Shown here piece by piece: positions 7,220 to 16,079 of a stretch of DNA of 52,332 nucleotides. Source of the DNA: Actinomycetes bacterium (GTDB lineage: Bacteria; Actinomycetota; Acidimicrobiia; Acidimicrobiales; RAAP-2); assembly GCA_021785695.1 (NCBI GenBank), contig JAJYEQ010000011.1, positions 1 through 52,332 on the forward strand, in the 5' to 3' direction. Position 1 is the stretch's first letter. Every line of letters begins with the position of its first letter. A program made the translations under genes and the position numbers. The notes below the pieces were generated by a model. The model saw nothing but the letters and a program-made list of their open reading frames with translations. It ran no database searches and was not told the DNA's origin.

Positions 7220-9049
7220 GTGACGGTGGGTGACCTGGGCGCGGCGCGAGACCACGCCCACGGAGGGCCCCTCGGCGGCGTGCGCTCGGACTACCCCGGC
7301 CCCCGACGGCCCATCGCCCCGGATCCGGGCCTGCGGTGGTGGCGGCGCATCTTGCCCATCGTCGCCTCGCACCGGGGTGTGTTCCTCGCCGCGATCATCC
7401 TGTCGTTCGCCAGTCTGGTCTTCCAGACGCTGGTCCCGAGCCTCCTCAACGGCGCCATCGACCACGCCCTGGTCACGAACAACGGAACGCTCTCCCACGA
7501 CGTCGAGATGATCGTGGCGATCGGTCTGGCCGCCGGCGTGACGGGCATCCTGTCGCGGCGCTACCTCTACTCGACCGCCTACAACGTCGAGGCCGACCTG
7601 CGATCACTGATCTACGAGCACCTCACGTCGCTGTCGTTCTCCTTCTACGACCGCGTCCAGTCGGGCCAACTGATCAGCCGGGCCAACAGCGACATCCGCT
7701 CGGTGACGATGTACTCCACGTTCGCGCCCCAGATCGTGGTCCAGATCTTCATCGGCGTCATCGCGGTGGGCTTCATGCTGGCCATCAGCGTGCCCCTGAC
7801 CCTGGTGGCGCTGCTCGTGATGCCCGTCTTGTACGTGGTGGGCATGAAGATGCGCCGGGTCATGTTCCCGATCTCGTGGATCACCCAGGCGCGCCTCGCC
7901 GACGTGGCCACCATCGTCGACGAGAACGTCAACGGCGTACGGGTGGTCAAGGCCTTCGCCCAGGAGGAGTCGGAGATCAACCGCCTGGCCGACGCGGCCG
8001 AGGGCGTGGCCTGGGCCTACATCACCGACGCCCACCTCACCGCCATCTGGTCCCCGTGGATCCAGAATCTCCCCCAGCTGGGCCTGGGCCTGGTCCTCAC
8101 CGCTGGCGGCGTGATGGTGATCGGCGGCCACCTAGGCCTCGGCGCCATCTTGGCCTTCAACGCGTACCTCCTGATGCTCCAGGCTCCCTTCATGATGCTG
8201 GGCCAGCTGGTGATGATGGGGCAGCGCGCCCGGGCCAGCGCCGAGCGCATCTTCGAGATCCTCGACCAGCGCACCGACATCATCGAGCAAGCCGACGCCA
8301 TCGCCTGGCCCGGCGGGCCCGGGCGCGTCGACTTCTCCCACGTCACCTTCGCCTACGGCGACGGGCCCCCCGTGCTGTCGGACTTCGATCTGCACATCGA
8401 AGCGGGCACCACGGTGGCCCTGGTGGGCCGCACGGGATCGGGCAAGTCGACGGTGGCGCGCCTGCTGCCGCGCTTCTACGACGTGGACCAGGGGGCGATC
8501 ACGATCGATGGCCACGACGTGCGCCACCTGACGCTGGCCTCGGTGCGCGACACCGTGGGCGTCGTGCTCGACGAGCCCTTCTTGTTCTCGACGTCCATCC
8601 GCGACAACATCGCCTACGGCCGCCCCGACGCCCCCCTCGACGAGATCGAGGCCGCCGCCCGGGCGGCCCACGCCGACGAGTTCATCGGCCGCCTGGAGCA
8701 CGGCTACGACACGGTGGTCGGCGAGCGTGGCTACACGCTCTCGGGCGGGCAGCGCCAGCGGATCGCCATCGCCCGCACCCTCCTGGCCAATCCCCCGGTG
8801 CTGGTACTCGACGACGCGACGAGCGCGATCGACGTGCGCATCGAGGAGCAGATCCACGACGCCCTCGCGCACTTGCTGGCGAACCGGACCACGCTCGTCA
8901 TCGCGCACCGCGTCTCGACGATCTCCCTGGCCGACCGCGTCGTGCTCCTCGATGCCGGTCGCGTCGTCGCCGACGGCACGCACGCCGACCTGCTGCGCAC
9001 ATCACCGCTGTACGTCGAGATCCTCTCGCAAGTGCAGGGCGCCCCATGA
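7220..9049 (+). CDS. ABC exporter half-transporter A (degenerate ATPase site)
   Basis: A 609-aa fusion of a six-TM exporter domain (about residues 40-340) and a nucleotide-binding domain (about 365-600). Walker A is VGRTGSGKST and the signature is LSGGQRQR, but Walker B reads VLVLDDATS with Asp in place of the catalytic Glu. The Q-loop position reads VVLDEPFLF, lacking the usual Gln. These are the changes seen in the non-hydrolysing subunit of heterodimeric exporters such as BmrCD and TM287/288. The GTG at 7220 is the start that best fits the upstream -10; a GTG at 7280 is possible. It overlaps subunit B by ATGA. Substrate (drug, lipid or peptide) unknown. Confidence 0.9.
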   Translation: MTVGDLGAARDHAHGGPLGGVRSDYPGPRRPIAPDPGLRWWRRILPIVASHRGVFLAAIILSFASLVFQTLVPSLLNGAIDHALVTNNGTLSHDVEMIVAIGLAAGVTGILSRRYLYSTAYNVEADLRSLIYEHLTSLSFSFYDRVQSGQLISRANSDIRSVTMYSTFAPQIVVQIFIGVIAVGFMLAISVPLTLVALLVMPVLYVVGMKMRRVMFPISWITQARLADVATIVDENVNGVRVVKAFAQEESEINRLADAAEGVAWAYITDAHLTAIWSPWIQNLPQLGLGLVLTAGGVMVIGGHLGLGAILAFNAYLLMLQAPFMMLGQLVMMGQRARASAERIFEILDQRTDIIEQADAIAWPGGPGRVDFSHVTFAYGDGPPVLSDFDLHIEAGTTVALVGRTGSGKSTVARLLPRFYDVDQGAITIDGHDVRHLTLASVRDTVGVVLDEPFLFSTSIRDNIAYGRPDAPLDEIEAAARAAHADEFIGRLEHGYDTVVGERGYTLSGGQRQRIAIARTLLANPPVLVLDDATSAIDVRIEEQIHDALAHLLANRTTLVIAHRVSTISLADRVVLLDAGRVVADGTHADLLRTSPLYVEILSQVQGAP

Positions 9050-10980
9050 CGTGGGGAGGGGGATTCGGCGGCGGATTCGGGGGCGTCTTCGCCGGGGGCG
9101 GGCGCGCGACGACCGGGCTGCCCTTCGGCGGTATCCCGACCGAGCTCCTGGACGAGGCCACGCGCCTGCTCGACTCCGAGCCCGCCCGCCCGCCGTCGGC
9201 CCGGGCGTTCACGCAGCGTCCCTCCGCGGCCGAGCGTCGGCCGCTGAGCCTGACCCAGCTCCTGGCCTCCTACCGGGGACTGCTGGCGATCGCCAGCCTG
9301 CTCGTGCTGGCCACCAGCCTGCTGCTCCAGGCGGGACCCAAGATCACCGAGTACGCCATCGACCACGGGATGCTGCCCGGGCACCGATCGATCCGCGTCG
9401 TCGTCGTGGCCGGGTCCCTCTACGCACTGATCGCGCTGATCAACGTGGGGCTGCAGCGCTGGCAGACCGACGCGACTGGTCGCCTCGCCTCGCGCGTGAT
9501 GCACGACCTGCGGGTCCGCGTCTTCACCCACCTGCAGAGGCTCAGCCTCGACTTCTTCACCGAGGAGAAGGCCGGCGTCCTCATGAGCCGCATGACCAGC
9601 GACATCGAGAACCTCCAGCAGCTGCTCCAGTACGGCCTGGCCCAGTTCGCGACCCAGGGGCTGACCATGGTCGTCATCACCGTCGTGCTCTTCGCCACCA
9701 ACGTCGAGCTGGCCGCGTGGACGGTCCTGCTGGTCGTGCCGGTGCTCGCCGTCCTGTCGATCTGGTTCCACCACGCCTCCGAGCGCGGCTACCTGCGCAC
9801 GCGGGACCGCATCGCCCTGGTCCTGGCCGACCTGTCCGAGTCCCTCTACGGCATCCGCGTGATCACCGCCCACAACCGGCAGCGCCGCAACATCGCCAAC
9901 CACCGCCACGTCGTGGGGGCCTACCGGGACTCCAACCTCTACACCGGACGGGTCAGCTCCATGTACGGCCCGACGACCAACCTGATCGGCATCCTGGGCC
10001 AGGCGCTCCTGCTGGGCATTGGCGGGCACCTGGTCCTCGAGCACCGCATGAGCCTGGGCGCACTGATCGCCTTCTTCTTGTACCTCAACCGCTTCTTCCA
10101 GCCCATCCAGCTGCTGGTCCAGCAGTACAACGCGCTCCAGCAGGGGCGCTCCTCGATCATCCGGCTCCGGGGCCTCCTGGCGACCGCGCCGTCGGTCGAC
10201 GAGGTCGCCGACGCTCCCGCGCTCCCCCCCGTGGAGGGCCGGATCACCTTCGCGTCGGTGAGCTTCGGCTACCGGCCCGACCGCTTGGCGCTCGAGGGCA
10301 TCGACCTGGAGATCGACCCTGGCCAGACCGTGGCCATCGTCGGTCCCACCGGTGCGGGCAAGTCGACGCTGGCCAAGCTCGTCAACCGCTTCTACGACCC
10401 CACCGCAGGCCAGGTCCTCATCGACGGCATCGACGTGCGCACCGTGTCGCTGCGCTCGCTGCGCAGCCAGATCGGCCTGGTGCCCCAGGAGCCGTTCTTG
10501 TTCGCGGGATCGATCCGCACGAACCTGGCGTTCGGCAACCCGCACGTCACCACCGCCGAGATCGACGAGGCCGTCGACGTGGTGGGGCTGCGCGACCTGG
10601 TCGAGCGCCTGCCCGACGGACTCGACGCCGAGGTCCACGAGCGCGGCCAGACGCTGTCGGCCGGTGAGCGCCAGCTGCTGGCGCTGGCCCGGGCCTTCCT
10701 CGCCCGTCCCCGGATCCTGGTGCTCGACGAGGCGACCTCGTCCCTCGACCTCAAGAGCGAGCAGATCGTCGAGCGGGCCCTGGACCGGGTCCTCGAAGGC
10801 CGCACCGCCCTGCTGATCGCCCACCGCCTCAGCACGGCCGAGCGCGCCGACCGCATCGTGGTCGTCGACCACGGCCAGATCGTCGAGCAGGGCACCCCCC
10901 GCGAGCTGGTGGCGCGGGGTGGGGTCTACGCGCAGATGCACGCTGCCTGGGTGGCCGCCGGCGGGCAGGGCGCCGCCTAA
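9046..10980 (+). CDS. ABC exporter half-transporter B (catalytic partner)
   Basis: A 644-aa exporter subunit with a Gly-rich N-terminal tail (GGGFGGGFGGVFAGGG), a six-TM domain (about residues 75-370) and an NBD (about 395-635). Walker A VGPTGAGKST, Q-loop LVPQEPFLF, Walker B ILVLDEATS with the catalytic Glu, and H-loop IAHRLST are all intact. The signature motif is altered to LSAGERQL. In a heterodimer this altered signature would face the degenerate Walker B of subunit A, leaving one canonical and one degenerate ATP site. Translation is coupled to subunit A through ATGA. The stop abuts the stop of the convergent luciferase-like gene. Confidence 0.9.
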   Translation: MTWGGGFGGGFGGVFAGGGRATTGLPFGGIPTELLDEATRLLDSEPARPPSARAFTQRPSAAERRPLSLTQLLASYRGLLAIASLLVLATSLLLQAGPKITEYAIDHGMLPGHRSIRVVVVAGSLYALIALINVGLQRWQTDATGRLASRVMHDLRVRVFTHLQRLSLDFFTEEKAGVLMSRMTSDIENLQQLLQYGLAQFATQGLTMVVITVVLFATNVELAAWTVLLVVPVLAVLSIWFHHASERGYLRTRDRIALVLADLSESLYGIRVITAHNRQRRNIANHRHVVGAYRDSNLYTGRVSSMYGPTTNLIGILGQALLLGIGGHLVLEHRMSLGALIAFFLYLNRFFQPIQLLVQQYNALQQGRSSIIRLRGLLATAPSVDEVADAPALPPVEGRITFASVSFGYRPDRLALEGIDLEIDPGQTVAIVGPTGAGKSTLAKLVNRFYDPTAGQVLIDGIDVRTVSLRSLRSQIGLVPQEPFLFAGSIRTNLAFGNPHVTTAEIDEAVDVVGLRDLVERLPDGLDAEVHERGQTLSAGERQLLALARAFLARPRILVLDEATSSLDLKSEQIVERALDRVLEGRTALLIAHRLSTAERADRIVVVDHGQIVEQGTPRELVARGGVYAQMHAAWVAAGGQGAA

Positions 10981-12030
10981 TCAGCCCATCAGGCGACGCG
11001 CCTCCTCGATCAGCTGGGCCGCCGAGTGCCCGGGGCGCGGCAGCGGGACCACCTGCAGGTGCGTCACCCCCGCCTCGGCGAAGGCCGCCATCCGCTCGGC
11101 CACGTAGCCGGCCGGCCCGATGAGGGTGGTCAGCTCCAAGAACGCCGCCGGGACGGCCGCCTCGGCCTCGGCCTTGCGGCCCGCGAGGTAGAGATCCTGG
11201 ATCTGGGCCGCCTCGCGGGCGAAGCCGTAGCGCACGGCGAGCTCGGTGTAGAAGTTCTGGCCGCGCGCGCCCATGCCCCCCACGTACAGGGCCACCATCG
11301 AGCGCTGCAGGTTGCGCAGCTCCAGGGTCGCCTCGTCCTCCCCGATGGCCAAGAGCCCACCCGCCGTGATCATCAGGGGTCCGCGGGCCGGGTCCCGGCG
11401 GGCCGCGCCGGCCGCCAGCGAGGATCCCCATACCCCACCGGCGCGCTCGGGGATGAAGAGGATCGGCATCCACCCGTCGGCGATCTCGGCGGCCAGGGCC
11501 ACGTTCTTCTCGCCCAGGGCCGCGATCCAGATGGGGATGCTGGCGCGCACCGGGTGGGCGATGATCTTGAGCGGCTTGCCCAGTCCCGTGCCCTGTCCCT
11601 CGGGCAGCGGCATCTGGTAGTAGCGGCCGTGGTGCTCGAGGGGCACCTCGCGCCGCCAGACGTCGCGGCAGATCTCCACGATCTCGCGCGTGCGGCCCAG
11701 GGGGCTGGTGTAGGCGACGCCGTGGAATCCCTCGATCACCTGGGGCCCCGAGGCTCCCAGACCGAGGTGGAAGCGACCATCGGACAGGGCGTCGACGCCC
11801 GCCGCGGTCATCGCGATCAGCGTCGGGGTGCGCGTGTAGATGGGCAAGATGCCCGCGCCCAGCTCCACCCGCGAGGTCGTCGCGGCCAGGTAACCCAGCA
11901 GGGACGGCCCGTCGAAGCCGTAGGCCTCGGCCACCCACACCAGGTCGAGGCCCGCGGACTCCAGGTCGGACACCTCCCGGGCGGCCTGCTTGAAGCCTCC
12001 CGCGTAGCTGAGGGTCGTCGTCAGCTTCAC
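10981..12030 (-). CDS. LLM-class (luciferase-like) F420-dependent oxidoreductase
   Basis: A 349-aa TIM-barrel flavin/F420 oxidoreductase of the bacterial luciferase-like family. Typical segments are DLVWVAEAYGFD near residue 28, GAGILPIYTRTPTLIAM, DALSDGRFHLGLGASGPQV and IPIWIAALGEKNVALAAEIADGW. The family acts on varied substrates with F420 or FMN; F420 is likelier in actinobacteria. Start choice: the frame opens at GTG 12036, but GGGGAG directly abuts that codon, while GTG 12030 has it at proper distance, so I prefer 12030. The gene diverges from the glutamate dehydrogenase gene. Confidence 0.8.
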   Translation of the reverse strand: MKLTTTLSYAGGFKQAAREVSDLESAGLDLVWVAEAYGFDGPSLLGYLAATTSRVELGAGILPIYTRTPTLIAMTAAGVDALSDGRFHLGLGASGPQVIEGFHGVAYTSPLGRTREIVEICRDVWRREVPLEHHGRYYQMPLPEGQGTGLGKPLKIIAHPVRASIPIWIAALGEKNVALAAEIADGWMPILFIPERAGGVWGSSLAAGAARRDPARGPLMITAGGLLAIGEDEATLELRNLQRSMVALYVGGMGARGQNFYTELAVRYGFAREAAQIQDLYLAGRKAEAEAAVPAAFLELTTLIGPAGYVAERMAAFAEAGVTHLQVVPLPRPGHSAAQLIEEARRLMG

Positions 12031-12097
12031 CGCCACCTCCCCGTTCGGGGTCAGCGTAACCGACCGGTAGGCGCCGTCTCGGCGGCCCCGGCGTGGC

Positions 12098-12103
12098 GTA
12101 CGC
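12098..12103 (+). promoter_or_regulatory. -10-like TACGCT before the glutamate dehydrogenase gene
   Basis: TACGCTGGG here matches the element before the ABC exporter. The start codon is 50 nt downstream, and AAAGG at 12138-12142 can act as SD, so this mRNA would carry a short leader. Confidence 0.35.
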
Positions 12104-12153
12104 TGGGGGCGAGGGCAACGGCGCTCTCCTCAGAACCAAAGGCTGGTGACAAC

Positions 12154-13428
12154 GTGGTCACGCGACCGAATGACGCAACTGCGCACGAGTTCAATCCTTG
12201 GCTTCGCGTGGTGTCCCTGATCGAGTCGGCGGGAGCCCTCCTGGGCCTGCGCGACGACATGGTGCAGCGCATCGTGATGCCCGAGCGCGTGCTCGAGGTG
12301 GCGGTGCCCGTGCGCATGGACAGCGGCAACGTGGAGATGTTCACGGGCTGGCGCATCCAGCACAACACCTCGCGGGGTCCGGGCAAGGGAGGCATCCGCT
12401 TCCACCCCAGCGTGAACACCGATGAGATCGCTGCGCTCTCGGCGGACATGTCCATCAAGTGCGCGGTCGTCAACATCCCCTACGGCGGGGCCAAGGGCGG
12501 CGTCAAGGTCGACCCGACGATGCTGTCGCGGGCCGAGCTGGAGCGGCTGACGCGGCGCTACGCATTCGCCATCGCCCCCATGATCGGCCCGGACCGCGAC
12601 ATCCCCGCACCCGACATCAACACCGACTTCCAGGTCATGAGCTGGATCATGGACACCGTGTCGATGCTGCGCGGCCACAACACACCGGGCGTGGTCACGG
12701 GCAAGCCCCTGTCCATCGGCGGCAGCATGGGCCACGCCGGCGCCACGTCGCTCGGCGTCACCAACTGCACGATGACCCTGCTGCAGCGGCTGGGCCGCAT
12801 GGCCAACGAGCAGCGGGTCGTGATCCAGGGCTACGGCAAGGTCGGCGCACCGCTGGTCAAGTTGCTGAGCGATCGCGGCATGAAGATCGTGGGCATCGCC
12901 GACATCTCGGGTGCGATCCACGACCCGGCCGGCATCGACCCGCGCGCGCTGGCCAAGCACTACGAGGAGGCCAAGACCGTCGTCGGCTTGCCGGGCGCCG
13001 AGGCCGTCGCCGCCGACGAGCTGTTCAGCCTGCCCAGCGACATCGCGATTCCTGCGGCGCTCGGGGGCGTGATCGACGAGCGGGTGGCCCAGTCGATGGC
13101 GGCCTCGGTGGTCGTCGAGGCGGCCAATGGTCCCACCACCGGCGACGGTGCCGCGGTGCTCGCGGACCGGGGGATTCCGGTGATTCCCGACGTCCTGGCC
13201 AATGCCGGCGGCGTGGTGGCCTCCTACTTCGAGTGGGCCCAGGACCTCCAGGGCTTCATGTGGGAGCCCGAGCTGTTCCACCGCCGTCTCGAGAAGACGA
13301 TGAGCGACGCCTTCAACTCCGTGTGGGCCCGCCACCTCGAGCTCAAGGTCGAGCTGCGCGAGACCGCGATCGCGCTGGGCGTCGAGCGCATCGCCGAGGC
13401 GACCGAGGTTCGCGGCCTGTTCCCCTGA
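12154..13428 (+). CDS. gdhA: Glu/Leu/Phe/Val dehydrogenase (glutamate dehydrogenase)
   Basis: A 424-aa hexameric-type amino-acid dehydrogenase interconverting glutamate and 2-oxoglutarate plus ammonia. The N-terminal catalytic domain has GWRIQHNTSRGPGKGGIRFH (substrate Lys) and YGGAKGGVKVDP (catalytic Lys). The Rossmann NAD(P) domain begins at VIQGYGKVGAPLVKLL (about residue 228). Length and motifs match the RocG/GudB group of about 420 residues, usually NAD-linked and catabolic. The GTG at 12154 (Val-Val-Thr-Arg) follows AAAGG 11 nt upstream. The long 5' extension of the frame is antisense to the oxidoreductase and is not coding. Confidence 0.9.
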   Translation: MVTRPNDATAHEFNPWLRVVSLIESAGALLGLRDDMVQRIVMPERVLEVAVPVRMDSGNVEMFTGWRIQHNTSRGPGKGGIRFHPSVNTDEIAALSADMSIKCAVVNIPYGGAKGGVKVDPTMLSRAELERLTRRYAFAIAPMIGPDRDIPAPDINTDFQVMSWIMDTVSMLRGHNTPGVVTGKPLSIGGSMGHAGATSLGVTNCTMTLLQRLGRMANEQRVVIQGYGKVGAPLVKLLSDRGMKIVGIADISGAIHDPAGIDPRALAKHYEEAKTVVGLPGAEAVAADELFSLPSDIAIPAALGGVIDERVAQSMAASVVVEAANGPTTGDGAAVLADRGIPVIPDVLANAGGVVASYFEWAQDLQGFMWEPELFHRRLEKTMSDAFNSVWARHLELKVELRETAIALGVERIAEATEVRGLFP

Positions 13429-13560
13429 TCCCCGCGGACCCGGGCTGCGTCGTGAGACTCGATGCGGCCCTCGGCGAGGGTTCGCCCCGGCACGGCGCCA
13501 TCGCGCGCCGGGGCCCAGGCCGCGCGCGCTGGTCTCCACGCACTGTGGCAGGGTGGCGGC

Positions 13561-13713
13561 ATGGAAGATCGTCCCTCGCGCGAGGACCTCGAGCGCGAGG
13601 TCGCCTCGCTGCGCGCCGACGTGGTCCAGCTGCGCGCCCAGATCGATCGCCTCCGCGACCAGCTGCGCCAGGCCCTTGCGGCGCGCTACGAGCGCCCGCC
13701 GCACTACCAGTGA
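13561..13713 (+). CDS. Small coiled-coil protein, 50 aa
   Basis: A short acidic-basic protein whose central part (REDLEREVASLRADVVQLRA and the following 17 residues) shows leucine/valine heptads, predicting one coiled coil of about five heptads. The ATG at 13561 is preceded by AGGGTGGCGGC. It ends 4 bp before the stop of the convergent small membrane protein. No function is recognisable; similar short heptad proteins are common and often conserved within a genus. Confidence 0.5.
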   Translation: MEDRPSREDLEREVASLRADVVQLRAQIDRLRDQLRQALAARYERPPHYQ

Positions 13714-13717
13714 TCGA

Positions 13718-13945
13718 CTAGCGCGACCGGGCGGCTCGCACCAGCGAGATCGCCAGCGCGCCCACGGCGGCGACCGGCAGGACGACACCGGCCAGCGCAG
13801 CCAGGTGGGCACCCAGGCTGAGCCAGGCGACGATCGCCAGAGCCACGACGACCACCACGAAGATCTCGGGCGTGTCCCCGACCAGGAAGTCCCACCAGAA
13901 GCGCCCGAAGGCCGCGACGGCGCCTCGCAGGCGCCCCAGCCTCAT
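13718..13945 (-). CDS. Small membrane protein, 75 aa
   Basis: The N-terminus is basic (MRLGRLRGAVAAFGRFWWDF), followed by two hydrophobic segments (about residues 25-45 and 48-68) and a basic tail RAARSR. The start overlaps the stop of the upstream membrane-protein gene (ATGA), so the two are translationally coupled and probably work together. The aromatic FWWDFLVGDTPE motif before the first helix is distinctive. Unknown function. Confidence 0.6.
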   Translation of the reverse strand: MRLGRLRGAVAAFGRFWWDFLVGDTPEIFVVVVVALAIVAWLSLGAHLAALAGVVLPVAAVGALAISLVRAARSR

Positions 13946-14700
13946 GCGGCGACCTCGTGAGCGCGGCGCCGGGCCCGCAGGCTCGTGGCCAGCGCCCACA
14001 CGACGAAGGCGTAGATCGCCACGAAGCCGAGCAGCATGGTGTCGCTTCCGGGCCAGTGGATCCGCAGACCCTCGCCCGTCCAGAACGTGCCGAAGCTGGT
14101 CAGGAGGATGCCGACCACCGTCTTCATCGCGTTCTCGGGGACGGCACTGAGCTGGCGGGACACCCCGGCCCCCACCGCGCCCACCAGGACCACCGCGACC
14201 AGGGCCGAGACGACGGCCAGACCGAGGCGGTGCGCCGACGTGCCCAGGGTCAGCACGGCGATGACGACCTCGAGGCCCTCGAGGAAGACGCCCTTGAAGG
14301 CCATGACGAAGGCGGCGTGGTCGCGCCCCGGGGACGCGCCCAGACCCTCGAGCTCGCGCACCTTCGCCTGGTAGATGGCGTCTTCGTCGTGGAGGGCGCG
14401 CCAGCCGCTGGACCGCAGGACCGCCTTGCGCAGCCACTGCAGGCCGAAGATCAGCAGGACCCCTCCCACGACCAGGCGCAGGGCGTTGAGGGGGACGCGC
14501 ACCAGGGCCGGGCCCAGCGCGGCGACCAGGACGGTGAGGACTCCGAGAGCCGCCGCAGATCCCTCCAGAGCCGAGCGCCAGCCCCGCGTGTGCCCGACGG
14601 CGACGACGATGGTGAGCGCCTCGACCATCTCGACGGCGGCCGCCAGGAAGACCGCACCGGCCAGCACCAGGGCACTGGAACTCACCGTCACTGCGAACAC
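13942..14700 (-). CDS. Polytopic membrane protein, COG4280-like, two inverted-repeat halves
   Basis: A 252-aa protein with about seven hydrophobic helices. Two related segments, AAAVEMVEALTIVVAVGHTRGW (about residue 21) and FLEGLEVVIAVLTLGTS (about 141), each carry a Glu-x2-Glu in a helix followed by Gly. Paired acidic helix motifs of this layout occur in cation transporters such as Ftr1 and the GDT1/LysE superfamily, so divalent-cation transport is a reasonable inference. A hydrophilic loop with EDAIYQAKVRELEGLG separates the halves. It is followed by an overlapping small membrane protein. Confidence 0.6.
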   Translation of the reverse strand: MFAVTVSSSALVLAGAVFLAAAVEMVEALTIVVAVGHTRGWRSALEGSAAALGVLTVLVAALGPALVRVPLNALRLVVGGVLLIFGLQWLRKAVLRSSGWRALHDEDAIYQAKVRELEGLGASPGRDHAAFVMAFKGVFLEGLEVVIAVLTLGTSAHRLGLAVVSALVAVVLVGAVGAGVSRQLSAVPENAMKTVVGILLTSFGTFWTGEGLRIHWPGSDTMLLGFVAIYAFVVWALATSLRARRRAHEVAA

Positions 14701-14787
14701 GTCCGACCTCGTCTACGGCACGCCGGCGGCGGCCCGTGCCGCCGCGCCCCGCCGCTGTCGCATCCTACCGGGTGCGTCCGGGCGACC

Positions 14788-15330
14788 TCATCGGCGCCGC
14801 CGGCGCAGCTCGTCCTCGACGGCGGCGGGATCCAGACCCCGGCTGCGCAGCAGCAAGAGCAGGTGGAACCACAGGTCGGCGGCCTCGCTCACCACGCGCT
14901 CGTCGTCCTCGGCCAGTGCGGCGACCGCGACCTCGACCGCCTCCTCGCCCACCTTGCGCGCCGCGAACGCGGGACCGCGCCCGAGGGCGCTGGCCACGTA
15001 GGAGTCCTCGGCGCCCTCGGCCTGGCGACGCAGGATCGTGCGCCACAGCCACGGCGTGAAGCACGACGTCGAGCCGTCGTGGCACGTCGGTCCGTCGGCG
15101 TGCACGCGCACCAGCAGGGCGTCGTCATCGCAGTCGGGCACGATCTCGTGGACGTGCAGGCCGTTGCCCGACGTCTCGCCCTTGCGCCACAGCCGCTGTC
15201 GCGACCGCGAGAAGAAGTGCACCATGCCCGTCGCCCGCGTCGCCGCGAGCGCCTCGTCGTCCATCCAGCCCAGCATCAGCACCCGGCCGGTCACGTCGTC
15301 TTGGACCACCGCTGCTCGCAACTCGCTCAC
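14788..15330 (-). CDS. hisI: HisI-HisE: phosphoribosyl-AMP cyclohydrolase / phosphoribosyl-ATP pyrophosphatase
   Basis: A 180-aa bifunctional enzyme for steps 2 and 3 of histidine synthesis. The cyclohydrolase domain (1-100) shows VLMLGWMDDEAL, ATGMVHFFSRSR, the metal motif DCDDDALL and CHDGSTSCF. The pyrophosphatase domain (about 105-180) has FAARKVGEEAVEV and EAADLWFHLLLLL. The GTG at 15330 overlaps the hisF stop (GTGA) exactly like the hisH start; an ATG 15 nt upstream (15345) would add five residues. It is the last gene of the his operon. Confidence 0.9.
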   Translation of the reverse strand: MSELRAAVVQDDVTGRVLMLGWMDDEALAATRATGMVHFFSRSRQRLWRKGETSGNGLHVHEIVPDCDDDALLVRVHADGPTCHDGSTSCFTPWLWRTILRRQAEGAEDSYVASALGRGPAFAARKVGEEAVEVAVAALAEDDERVVSEAADLWFHLLLLLRSRGLDPAAVEDELRRRRR

Positions 15331-16079
15331 GTCTCGGCCTCCCATGGTCGCAGTGCCCCTCCGGCGGCCACGACGGCGCGACGCAGCGCCGGCAGCCCGC
15401 CGGGATCCTCGTGGACGATCGAGGCCACCAGCGCCGCGTCGGCCACCGCCAGCGCGTCGGCCACATGCTGGGCCGAGCCGGCCCCCCCTGACGCGATCAC
15501 CGGCACGCCCACCGCGTCGCGGACCTGGGCCGTGAGCTCGAGGTCGTAGCCCTCGCGGCGACCGTCGTGGTCGATGGAGGTGAGCAGCACCTCCCCGGCG
15601 CCGCGCGCGACGGCCTCTCGGGCCCAGGCGACGGTGGTGCGCTCGCTCGGGGTGCGCCCGCCCCCCGTGAACACGCGGCCGCCGCGGCTGTCGATGGCCG
15701 CGACGACCGCCTGGGACCCGTAGCGGTCGGCCACCGCGGTGAGCAGGCGGGGATCGGCGACGGCCGCCGAGTTCAAGGAGACGCGATCAGCACCGGCCTC
15801 GATGATGCGCGCGGCGTCCTCGAGGGTGCGCACCCCTCCCCCCACGGTGAAGGCGATGTCCAAGACGTCGGCGACCCGCGCGACGACGTCGAGCAGCGTC
15901 GTGCGCTCCTCGGGTGTGGCCCCGATGTCTAGGAACACGAGCTCATCGGCGCCGCCCGCGCTGTAGGCCGCCGCCAGCTCGACCGGGTCACCGACGTCGC
16001 GCAGGCCGACGAAGTTGACGCCCTTGACGACGCGTCCGTCGGCGACGTCGAGGCACGGGATCAGGCGGGCGTAAGGCAT
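15327..16079 (-). CDS. hisF: HisF: imidazole glycerol phosphate synthase cyclase subunit
   Basis: A 250-aa (beta/alpha)8 barrel that, with HisH, forms imidazole-glycerol phosphate and AICAR. The catalytic Asp residues lie in IPCLDV (D11) and VVAAIDSRGG (about D130). Phosphate-binding loops include FTVGGGVRT, VSLNSAA and VIASGGAGS. The length is normal. The gene overlaps hisH by 19 bp at its 5' end and hisI at its 3' end. Confidence 0.95.
   Translation of the reverse strand: MPYARLIPCLDVADGRVVKGVNFVGLRDVGDPVELAAAYSAGGADELVFLDIGATPEERTTLLDVVARVADVLDIAFTVGGGVRTLEDAARIIEAGADRVSLNSAAVADPRLLTAVADRYGSQAVVAAIDSRGGRVFTGGGRTPSERTTVAWAREAVARGAGEVLLTSIDHDGRREGYDLELTAQVRDAVGVPVIASGGAGSAQHVADALAVADAALVASIVHEDPGGLPALRRAVVAAGGALRPWEAET

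Noticed and set aside
7336..9045. Long 5' extension of exporter subunit B
   Set aside because: The extension runs through subunit A in another frame and is Arg/Pro/His-rich; the ATG at 9046 with ATGA overlap is the clear start.
8731..10941. 736-codon open frame on the minus strand
   Set aside because: It is antisense to the ABC exporter subunits, has a low-complexity Asp/Gly/His/Arg composition and no domain; it is a by-product of high GC.
11026..12153. 5' extension of the glutamate dehydrogenase frame
   Set aside because: Antisense to the luciferase-like oxidoreductase; the family N-terminus begins after the GTG at 12154.
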